A stretch of 64,000 nucleotides of DNA from Acidisarcina polymorpha (GTDB lineage: Bacteria > Acidobacteriota > Terriglobia > Terriglobales > Acidobacteriaceae). Numbering within the stretch: position 1 is the stretch's first letter; every line of letters starts with the position of its first letter. A program made the position numbers and the translations under genes. The stretch covers positions 3,782,001-3,846,000 of the forward strand of contig NZ_CP030840.1 of the NCBI RefSeq assembly GCF_003330725.1, read 5' to 3'. Below, in pieces: positions 1 to 5,800 of this stretch. The notes under the pieces were generated by a model. That model saw only the letters and a program-made list of their open reading frames with translations. It was not told the origin of the DNA and made no database searches.

Positions 1-53
1 ATCGTCGAACCCTTTTGGTACTGAATGACGAGAATAAAAGCTGGCGGCGATCT

Positions 54-167
54 TTATCGCGGGTGTTCGCTGCCATCGAGGGCTCGCCGATGATAGCCAA
101 GCCAGACCGCCCGGCAAAAGCGGTAGAAATAAAAGGCGACGATCAATAATCCCAGCAGCCGAAGCAT
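54..167 (-). CDS. Putative 37-residue single-pass membrane peptide
   Basis: A short frame runs from an ATG at 165-167 to a TAA at 54-56. It starts MLRLLGLLIVAFYFYRFC, so roughly the first 18 residues are hydrophobic and the remainder is polar and basic, as in a single-pass inner-membrane microprotein. It begins 6 nt after the stop of the VOC gene on the same strand and could be co-transcribed with it. No family is recognised and the ribosome-binding site is weak, so it may be spurious. Confidence 0.35.
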   Translation of the reverse strand: MLRLLGLLIVAFYFYRFCRAVWLGYHRRALDGSEHPR

Positions 168-173
168 TCCGGA

Positions 174-554
174 TTATGCGTCCGGCTCGGCTGCGGATGG
201 CTCCCAAAGCTCCACCCGGTTGCCTTCTGGATCGGTAAACCAGCCAAACTTCCCGAAGTCGTAGCTCTGTCGCTCGGGATCCACATTCACCCCCGAGGCG
301 AGTAGGGAACTGAGAATCGTGTCCAGGTCATCCACGCGAAAGTTCAGCATCGTTCGTTGGCCACTCGGCCCGAAATAGGGTGTTTCTTCCGGGAAAAACG
401 CCAGGACTGTATCGCCAGTCACCTCGGACTTAGGGAATGAGAAGGAGCCATGTTCCGCGCGCTGAATGCCGAGATGCTGCTCGTACCACGCATAGAGCGC
501 TTTCGGGTCTTTCGCTTTCAGGAACGCGCCACCTAATCCGGTCAATTTCCCCAT
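174..554 (-). CDS. VOC-superfamily (glyoxalase/bleomycin-resistance-like) protein
   Basis: This 126-residue protein has the two-module layout of the vicinal oxygen chelate superfamily. The first module carries DPKALYAWYEQHLGI near residues 15-30. The second ends with WFTDPEGNRVELWEP near residues 105-120, the usual strand that contributes a metal-binding Glu. Members bind a divalent metal and act as isomerases, dioxygenases or antibiotic-binding proteins; the substrate cannot be told from sequence. No signal peptide is visible, so it should be cytoplasmic. The length is normal for a single-domain VOC protein. Confidence 0.82.
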   Translation of the reverse strand: MGKLTGLGGAFLKAKDPKALYAWYEQHLGIQRAEHGSFSFPKSEVTGDTVLAFFPEETPYFGPSGQRTMLNFRVDDLDTILSSLLASGVNVDPERQSYDFGKFGWFTDPEGNRVELWEPSAAEPDA

Positions 555-599
555 CCTGTGCCTCCCAGTTGTTCAATCTGTCGGCCGTGTGGCCGAACC

Positions 600-806
600 T
601 TATTCCGGCTCGTGATTCAGAATATCGGCAAGCTTCTCCTTGTGCTTGGTTTTTCTCGAATCTTCACGCGGCTTTTCGACGATCGCCCGCTCTGCCTTGG
701 GCTGGCCAAGGCGCTCCCGGGCATTCGCCTTCACCGCTTTGGTGACCGAAAACTTTGCCGCCTTCTTCTTTGCCGCCACCGACGTTCCTCCCGCACCCAT
801 ATCCAT
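600..806 (-). CDS. Small lysine-rich hypothetical protein
   Basis: A frame of 68 codons starts at the ATG at 804-806 (MDMGAGG) and ends at 600-602. The frame is open further upstream, but that part overlaps the divergent zinc-ribbon gene, so the shorter start is preferred. The product is very rich in Lys, Arg and Ala (AAKKKAAKFSVTKAVKANA) and has no hydrophobic segment, so it is a small, probably disordered, basic cytoplasmic protein. Nucleic-acid binding is only a guess from composition. The frame also overlaps other open frames, so moderate doubt remains. Confidence 0.45.
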   Translation of the reverse strand: MDMGAGGTSVAAKKKAAKFSVTKAVKANARERLGQPKAERAIVEKPREDSRKTKHKEKLADILNHEPE

Positions 807-887
807 CGATGATACTTTTGCGCGGTCTAGTGATGGTTCAGTAACCTCCCGTAGTACGATAAGCAAGCGAGGAAAAGGGCCACCAGC

Positions 888-1160
888 ATGGAAGAACGCG
901 ATTTTTTCGACGAGAAGCCTGAACAGCGGACCCATACACTCACCTGTCCGCACTGCGGCAAGGCCGAAGAGTACCAGATCGGCTGGCTGGTTCGGCGCAA
1001 AAAAGCCGCGTTGCCCCGCAACGCCGATGATCGCGACCGCGCCCGCTTCGCCAAGGCCCAGTCTTACATGGTGCGCAAGGACGACTTGATGGCTTGCAAG
1101 AACATTCGCTGTCGCAAGCGTTTCGACGTTGCCGGAATTCAGACCGTCGCCTTTCTCTAA
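888..1160 (+). CDS. Small zinc-ribbon-like protein
   Basis: This 90-residue protein contains two cysteine pairs, CPHC at residues 20-23 and CKNIRC at 70-75, spaced as in a rubredoxin-like zinc ribbon. A basic region (RRKKAALPRNADDRDRARF) lies between them. It probably binds one zinc ion and is cytoplasmic; the partner (nucleic acid or protein) is unknown. It is transcribed divergently from the lysine-rich small gene and convergently with the cytochrome P460 gene. No named family is recognised. Confidence 0.6.
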   Translation: MEERDFFDEKPEQRTHTLTCPHCGKAEEYQIGWLVRRKKAALPRNADDRDRARFAKAQSYMVRKDDLMACKNIRCRKRFDVAGIQTVAFL

Positions 1161-1189
1161 TTCATAAGGGCTCTAACTAGAAACGGCTT

Positions 1190-1810
1190 CTACGGCGCGG
1201 CAGCCAGGTCTTTCAAATAGGCAGCGCTGAGCGTCTTCTTCGCCTGGGCCACCGGTAAAAGCGTTGGATAGAACTGCACAAACGTCGTCTGAACGGCTGC
1301 ATGCTGTTCATGGCAGGAGTAACAGACGGCCGCCGCTGGAATTTGCTCCGCAGGCTTCTCGTTATCGAATTCATAGAAGGCCCAGCCGCCGGGCGTTCTA
1401 GCCTCATCGCGGACATGCACCTCGAATCCCACCATTTGAGTACTCTCGAAGTTTCCGCCCTGGTTGATTGAAGCGCGGCTCTTCGCCCCTCGCTGTTCGA
1501 GCACCATCACCGTCTTGTCCGGCCAGGTGCCGGTAGAGAGAAATGACCGGTAGGCGGCTGGATTCACAAAGACATTATCGAATACCGATATCCCTTCCAT
1601 CTCCGGTTTCGGGGTATAGCTCATCCCGATTCCCGAACTGAGATACACCCATTCCCGATACTGGAACGGCAGCTGCAACCGTCCCTGCGCGTCATACGCG
1701 GGCTCAACGGCCGCATCCCGTCGGCTCGGGACGCTGCGCGTCAAGCCTGTGTTCTGGCCGATCGCAGCAGGAAGGAGTAACGACATCGCTATCAACGTGA
1801 AAGCTTTCAT
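1190..1810 (-). CDS. Secreted cytochrome P460-family protein
   Basis: The 206-residue product starts with a signal peptide (MKAFTLIAMSLLLPAAIG) and ends with a c-type heme site CYSCHEQ at residues 163-169 (C163, C166, H167). A beta-rich body with the C-terminal CxxCH is typical of cytochrome P460 and cytochrome c'-beta proteins, which oxidise hydroxylamine or bind NO in the periplasm. The start is supported by a strong Shine-Dalgarno, GGAGGTGA, about 6 nt upstream of the ATG. The lysine crosslinked to heme in true P460 cannot be assigned by eye, so enzymatic activity is uncertain. Confidence 0.78.
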   Translation of the reverse strand: MKAFTLIAMSLLLPAAIGQNTGLTRSVPSRRDAAVEPAYDAQGRLQLPFQYREWVYLSSGIGMSYTPKPEMEGISVFDNVFVNPAAYRSFLSTGTWPDKTVMVLEQRGAKSRASINQGGNFESTQMVGFEVHVRDEARTPGGWAFYEFDNEKPAEQIPAAAVCYSCHEQHAAVQTTFVQFYPTLLPVAQAKKTLSAAYLKDLAAAP

Positions 1811-2007
1811 CCGTTCACCTCCGCATTGCTACGGGGTGCTGGGACGGAAAGTTCCTGCTTTCATCTTTTCAACGAATTCATCCAACGCGGACTATCCGCA
1901 GCGGGATGCTGGATGGGACGCCGATTTCAGGGCTGCCACAGACAGCAAGGCCTCCCCAGAGAGGAACGGCCTTGCTGCGAAGACACCATTTGGGAGCGGT
2001 TTGCCGA

Positions 2008-2275
2008 TCAGTGACGGGAGAAGTCTACAACGATGGCAAGTAGCCATACCGCAGTGACGAGCCACCAGAGCCTTCTCTTGGACCCTCCACCGCGTAAGAG
2101 CAAGCCTCCCCATACAAGATCGGCCACGAAAAAAACTCCCAGCACCGGCAGAGCTAGAGCCCAGACGAAGGGCTCCCCGGCGACAGGAACCATCCGCTCC
2201 TGCGGTATTCGCCAGCCGCGAGATGCAAGTCATGAAGGTAAAGCCCGATGCCGACTACGTTGGCGGCCATGAACG
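2008..2275 (-). pseudogene. Remnant of a multi-pass membrane protein (possible immunity protein), frameshifted
   Basis: Two adjacent minus-strand frames together read as one hydrophobic protein. The upstream part carries FMAANVVGIGLYLHDLHLA and the downstream part GEPFVWALALPVLGVFFVAD, ending IVVDFSRH. They are separated by a one-base frameshift near 2194; GCGGATGG would become continuous as GCGGGATGG. The N-terminus is missing because the frame runs directly into an rpsA-derived segment at 2276. It lies at the end of the RHS-derived region, where immunity genes usually sit. An immunity role is inferred from position only. Confidence 0.5.
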
Positions 2276-2418
2276 CGAAGGCGCCGTAATCGGCGAGACT
2301 CCGAACGACGCCCTGCACGACATCGCCTTCGCGGACCTCGGAGTAGCGGCGTTCTTTCGTGACGCGCTCTTCAGCACGCGGCGATCGACCACCACGTCTT
2401 CTTCGGCGACCTCGAGCT
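2276..2418 (-). pseudogene. Displaced internal fragment of rpsA (inverted copy)
   Basis: The minus strand of this segment matches 11011-11163 of the intact rpsA gene in this window, base for base by eye, except for a 10-bp deletion (CGCCGAAGAG-type stretch) in the middle. Its translation includes EERVTKERRYSEVREGD and DVVQGVVRSLADYGAF, identical to S1-domain residues of rpsA. It is inverted relative to rpsA and flanked on both sides by unrelated RHS-region sequence. It cannot encode a working S1 domain. Confidence 0.9.
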
Positions 2419-2738
2419 CCTTGAACGTAGGCTCCTACCGCGACATTGGCTACCGGTGTGTATCCAGAGAAAAATTGTGTGACAGAACCTACCTGGAAAC
2501 GCTGGAAGTCGTAGTATCCGCGTTGCCCAACAGCGGCTCCCGCCCCTGACAGCCCATTGGTCGCTCCGTTTGCAGCTATATTGCTAACGCTAAATCCCGG
2601 CGGAGCGGGGAAGCTAGCCCCAGTGCTCGTGGTGCAATTCAGATGGTTTGCGGGAAGCGGCATTCGCTGGAAGTTACTTGGGGCAATACCAAATGCACAA
2701 GCGGCGAACCTCGTCGTACATGTAATCTCCTCCGTCAT
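2419..2738 (-). pseudogene. Remnant RHS C-terminal tail (YDFQR type)
   Basis: A frame starting about 2738 (MTEEITCTTRF) reads through RGYYDFQRFQVG and GYTPVANVAVGAYVQG before it runs into the rpsA fragment at 2418. From memory, YYDFQR...YT.ANVAVGAY tails occur at the C-terminus of acidobacterial RHS-repeat proteins; this is recollection, not a search. No RHS core precedes it, because the upstream sequence is the 3' end of a lipoprotein gene. It is therefore an orphan tail, cut at both ends and without its own obvious promoter. Confidence 0.5.
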
Positions 2739-2740
2739 AG

Positions 2741-3160
2741 CTATGGCTGTGAATCTGCTGTCCCAGGGGGAAAGCCTTGGCAAACGATTTTGGTAGAACC
2801 TACGTGATCCAGCTTCTTTGAGATGTCGATGGGTTTAAGACCACAGGAATCACAAACCACCAACAAAGTGTCAGCGCCCTGCCACCGAAGCTGCACTTTG
2901 CTGGCCCAGATAGCCACGAGAGCCGACGAATCGCCGATATGTCTCATATTGATTGCTTCATTAGCGTCTTGGCCGCTGGGAATGACGATCAAGAAAAATT
3001 CATCGGGCACTCTGGCTGCCTGATAATAACGATCAACCAAGATAGCCGAAGACTTCCTGTCAGGACTCTCCGCCTTCACAACCACGGTGTTTTTCATCGG
3101 AGCAGGCTTGCAGCCCAACAGACAGACTAGAAGGAACAGACAAATGCTGAGAACTCGCAT
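2741..3160 (-). CDS. Lipoprotein, probable immunity protein of the second toxin tail
   Basis: This 139-residue product has a lipoprotein signal, LFLLVCLLGC, with the lipid-modified Cys at residue 17. The ATG follows the TAG of the upstream toxin-tail frame with no gap (TAGATG), and a strong AAAGGAGG Shine-Dalgarno lies inside the end of that frame, so translation is probably coupled. The C-terminal CDSCGL...DISKK...CQGFP pattern resembles CRGCDI...HDGFP in the lipoprotein at 4250-4648, and the spacing to the toxin tail is the same. Two matched toxin-lipoprotein pairs suggest an envelope-anchored immunity role. No published family is recognised. Confidence 0.65.
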   Translation of the reverse strand: MRVLSICLFLLVCLLGCKPAPMKNTVVVKAESPDRKSSAILVDRYYQAARVPDEFFLIVIPSGQDANEAINMRHIGDSSALVAIWASKVQLRWQGADTLLVVCDSCGLKPIDISKKLDHVGSTKIVCQGFPPGTADSQP

Positions 3161-3582
3161 CTAGCAACCTCCTTTCTTGGCGATTGCTAGTCCTTGGCGA
3201 ATTTGCTGATTGTCAGATGGAATATCACCATGCGAAGCGGAAAAGAACGATGAGCCGTAAACGCCGCTCAGCTTTCCATAAAGGCCAGCTCCATATTGGC
3301 AGACCTGGCCTCCCAACCAAGTGTTTCCGCCAAATTGCGAACAGGTAGCGCCGAAGTTTATATTCCCAGCCGCGACGTTTTCCGGCGTCATCCCCATCGT
3401 CGTCTTTGGGTCCCACGGGCCACCCGTTTGGACTAAACCGATATAAGCACCCGCCGCGCCCCCAGCGGATGCTGCTCCTCCTGGCGACCCGGCATTGAGA
3501 AAGCCAGACCAAAACTGCCCCGCCAGACTCTTCGCAACCTGTATGTTTTGGCTAAGATTCAGCGGTCCAGCTTGGCAGTTTT
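3161..3582 (-). pseudogene. Frameshifted RHS toxin tail (Ntox44-like), second copy
   Basis: After the stop of the DUF2809::RHS frame at 3559, an overlapping frame continues with LNLSQNIQVAKSLAGQFW, then NINFGATCSQFGG and the terminal IRQGLAIAKKGGC. The (G)N-[FV]-[NH]-[YF]-GA pattern followed by Gly-rich sequence and a late Asp/Gln-rich helix resembles the polymorphic toxin type 44 family, judged by eye. One base appears to be missing in the homopolymer at 3579-3582 (AAAA on the coding strand); restoring it would join RHS core and toxin. As read, the toxin has no start and is probably silent, while its immunity gene downstream is intact. Confidence 0.6.
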
Positions 3583-4206
3583 ATTTGGGGCAGAACCGCT
3601 TCCGGAGCCGCCGTGGCCACTAGCTCCACCATCTCCGCCATCTCCGCCGCCATAGAAGCCACCACCCCCATTAACGCAAACGGTGTCATCGTCATTACAG
3701 TTCGGGTGACGTGGACCGTCGTCTTGCAGGCCGGTTGGATCAAAGAAGCTCAGCGGATTATTCAGCACATAGGCATATCGGTTAAGGCTTGGCGGATTGG
3801 TGATATCGTACGACGTGTCCGAGTACCGCCGCCGGATGCGCTGATCGACTAGGGCACCGGCGAGGATGGCGAGCCAGTACGCTACGATGTCCCAGCCGGA
3901 GAACACCCGGCCCAGCAGCAGAACGCGCGGGAGCGTCAGCCGGAAGGCGTCCAGCCCTGGCGAGTGGCAGAGCTTGACGAACTCCGCCGCCGTCGCCAGA
4001 ACTCCGGTGAGCAGGGCAACGGCGGGGAGACGCCACGAGGGAAGCAGGGTCGAGACGATCCAGTAGACCATCAACGCCCAGAGGGTCGATCCGCCGTACT
4101 TGACCAAGAACGACGGCAAGCCCGCATGGGCGAACCGGACCGCCAGACCAGCGGCGACGGTGCCGAGCATGAGCGCCAGAGAAAGCCCGAACGGGCGGGA
4201 ACGCAT
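3559..4206 (-). CDS. DUF2809-family membrane protein fused in frame to an RHS core end
   Basis: Residues 1-131 form a four- to five-helix membrane protein with LPSFLVKYGGSTLWALMVYW and AEFVKLCHSPGLDAFRLT, which fits the DUF2809 family of small integral membrane proteins with no assigned role. From residue 132 the protein switches to RHS core sequence (SYDITNPPSLNRYAYVLNN, FFDPTGLQDD) and a Gly/Asp-rich linker, ending at a stop caused by the frameshift described for the toxin tail. A normal DUF2809 protein would stop near residue 130. The switch point at about 3813 is the edge of a 236-bp duplicated block, so the fusion looks like a recombination product. Whether it is translated is unknown. 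Confidence 0.7.
   Translation of the reverse strand: MRSRPFGLSLALMLGTVAAGLAVRFAHAGLPSFLVKYGGSTLWALMVYWIVSTLLPSWRLPAVALLTGVLATAAEFVKLCHSPGLDAFRLTLPRVLLLGRVFSGWDIVAYWLAILAGALVDQRIRRRYSDTSYDITNPPSLNRYAYVLNNPLSFFDPTGLQDDGPRHPNCNDDDTVCVNGGGGFYGGGDGGDGGASGHGGSGSGSAPNKTAKLDR
3579..3814 (-). repeat. RHS-core direct repeat, copy A
   Basis: This 236-bp block is repeated without indels at 5089-5324, offset 1510 bp, with about seven base differences counted by eye. It encodes the last part of the RHS core (RYAYVLNNPLSFFDPTGL) and the Gly-rich linker before the variable toxin. Sequences on both sides differ between the two copies. Confidence 0.92.
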
Positions 4207-4249
4207 CGGCTATAGCCCAGCCTTGTCGCAGCGATGACCTGCGGTTGGT

Positions 4250-4648
4250 TCACTTTGCCGGAAAACCATCGTGGCTAACCGTGATGCCATGCCAACTCGA
4301 CTTGGAGGTGTTCATATATTCACTCCGGATGTCACAACCGCGGCAGCTTAGAATCAGGCCGTTGCTGTTCGACCATGACATTTTGAGCGCCTCGGCATTG
4401 TTCGTGTTAAGGACTTCTTCTCTGGAGCTCTCGAAGAACTGTCTGTCTTGCCTCGGTAGTTTGTAAATAATGACTCTGTACCTGGAACTACCAGAAAAGC
4501 GGACGCACTCGTCCCGCGCCAAAACTGCCTGATGAGCGTTATCGGGCGACGTGGCTGATCGTAAAACAACCATCTCGTTGCACTGACCGCAACCAGTCGT
4601 GACCATTAGGCACATCAACCAAGCTGTCATCACTGAGAAGTTCCGCAT
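4250..4648 (-). CDS. Lipoprotein, probable immunity protein of the first toxin tail
   Basis: This 132-residue product has a lipoprotein signal peptide (LMCLMVTTGC, lipidated Cys at residue 20). The gene starts immediately after the TAA of the RHS-toxin gene (TAAATG), with a GGAGG inside the toxin's last codons, so the two are probably translationally coupled. Its C-terminal half (LILSCRGCDI, ITVSHDGFPAK) aligns by eye with the lipoprotein at 2741-3160. Base composition is visibly lower in GC than in the flanking housekeeping genes. Immunity against the adjacent toxin is inferred from position and from the repeated pairing. Confidence 0.65.
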   Translation of the reverse strand: MRNFSVMTAWLMCLMVTTGCGQCNEMVVLRSATSPDNAHQAVLARDECVRFSGSSRYRVIIYKLPRQDRQFFESSREEVLNTNNAEALKMSWSNSNGLILSCRGCDIRSEYMNTSKSSWHGITVSHDGFPAK

Positions 4649-5800
4649 TTAGCCTCCCGGGGTCCAGCCTGTGCATCCGCTGCCATTCGCGATGTCAACG
4701 CCACCCATGACGTTCGGAGCGTCGATGGCCTGATCTCCGTACGGGTAATTCACTAGCGGTAGCCCCGGCCCTCCAAAGTTATGAGGGGAAGGTATGAGAG
4801 TCGCTGCACCTGCTGCAGAACCGCACCCATACTTTCCGAAACCAAACTGAGCACAGTTTGCACCATAGTTCACGTTGCCGAAGTTGGCTCCGGCTTGATC
4901 AGTTGGGCCAGACTTGTAGTCCCAAGCTGACTGGTCGTTAAGGCCTATGGTCGAGAAAGCTGCAAACGGGTTATACGATCCCGTGGGCCAGGAACGGCTC
5001 GCGAAATTGACAAGTGCCTGAACCGTACCGTTGTTCTTGATATCGTTTTTTGTTGTAGCAACGTTGTTGGCTATAGTTGCGCAGGTCTTTTTACTTGGGG
5101 CAGAACCGCTTCCGGAGCCGCCATGGCCACTAGCTCCACCATCTCCGCCATCGCCACCGCCATAGAAGCCACCACCCCCATTAACGCAAACGGTGTCATC
5201 GTCATTACAGTTCGGGTGACTTGGATCGTCGTCTTGCAGGCCGGTTGGATCAAAGAAGCTCAGCGGATTATTCAGCACATAGGCATATCGGTTAAGGCTT
5301 TGCGGATTGGTGATATCGTACGACCCTTCGTAAGGATCAGGCGAGAGCCAGCGTCCCTGGTAGAAGGAGTAGTTACGGAACTGAGCGTGTTCGGACATAG
5401 GTGCGCCGGCGTCGTTGCCGTCCTGCTCCATGTCGGCGAAGTGGAAGTTGTCTACATCGGCCTCGGTATTGAGGATACTGGCTACGTAGCCATCACCCCA
5501 GGGCAGGGACTTGTAGGTTGCAGACGTCGTGCCGTTATGGTCAGTCCGTATGCGCTCGGTGCCGATATAATCCTGGTTCTCGAAGTAGGTGGCGGTGTCG
5601 GAGGAACGAAAGGCGATCTGCTGCCCGTCCCAATACATGCGGCCATCGGTACCATTGTTCGTGGCTGCATTCCAGGTGGAGATGCGCCTTCCCGCATAGT
5701 CGTAGGAGTACTCGCTGGTCCCTGTCGGCTTCGCCACGCTCACCCGCCGGTTCAGTGCGTCGTAAACGTAGGACGCCGTCGCGCCGCCATCGACCGTCAA
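4649..5800 (-). CDS. 5'-truncated RHS-repeat protein with Ntox44-like C-terminal toxin
   Basis: The frame holds the last RHS/YD repeats (YVYDALNRRVSVAKPTG, YSYDYAGRRISTWNA), the core terminus (RWLSPDPYEGSYDIT, RYAYVLNNPLSFFDPTGL), a Gly-rich linker and a variable tail of about 140 residues with GNVNYGANCAQFGFG. The tail resembles polymorphic toxin type 44, by eye only. A full RHS protein has over a thousand residues before this point; here nothing precedes, because the frame begins at the RNase R stop. The only start is a TTG at 5798-5800 that overlaps that stop (TTGA), with AGGAGG just upstream but very close. It may be a silent cassette or expressed by coupling to rnr. Confidence 0.75.
   Translation of the reverse strand: MTVDGGATASYVYDALNRRVSVAKPTGTSEYSYDYAGRRISTWNAATNNGTDGRMYWDGQQIAFRSSDTATYFENQDYIGTERIRTDHNGTTSATYKSLPWGDGYVASILNTEADVDNFHFADMEQDGNDAGAPMSEHAQFRNYSFYQGRWLSPDPYEGSYDITNPQSLNRYAYVLNNPLSFFDPTGLQDDDPSHPNCNDDDTVCVNGGGGFYGGGDGGDGGASGHGGSGSGSAPSKKTCATIANNVATTKNDIKNNGTVQALVNFASRSWPTGSYNPFAAFSTIGLNDQSAWDYKSGPTDQAGANFGNVNYGANCAQFGFGKYGCGSAAGAATLIPSPHNFGGPGLPLVNYPYGDQAIDAPNVMGGVDIANGSGCTGWTPGG
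5089..5324 (-). repeat. RHS-core direct repeat, copy B
   Basis: This is the partner of the block at 3579-3814, in the same orientation and about 97 percent identical by eye. Here it lies inside the longer RHS core fragment, so it is more likely to be the ancestral context than copy A, which is joined to a DUF2809 gene. Confidence 0.92.

Noticed and set aside
2008-5800. Insertion sequence or prophage as cause of the rearrangements
   Set aside because: No transposase, integrase, terminal inverted repeats or target duplications were seen in or beside the region.
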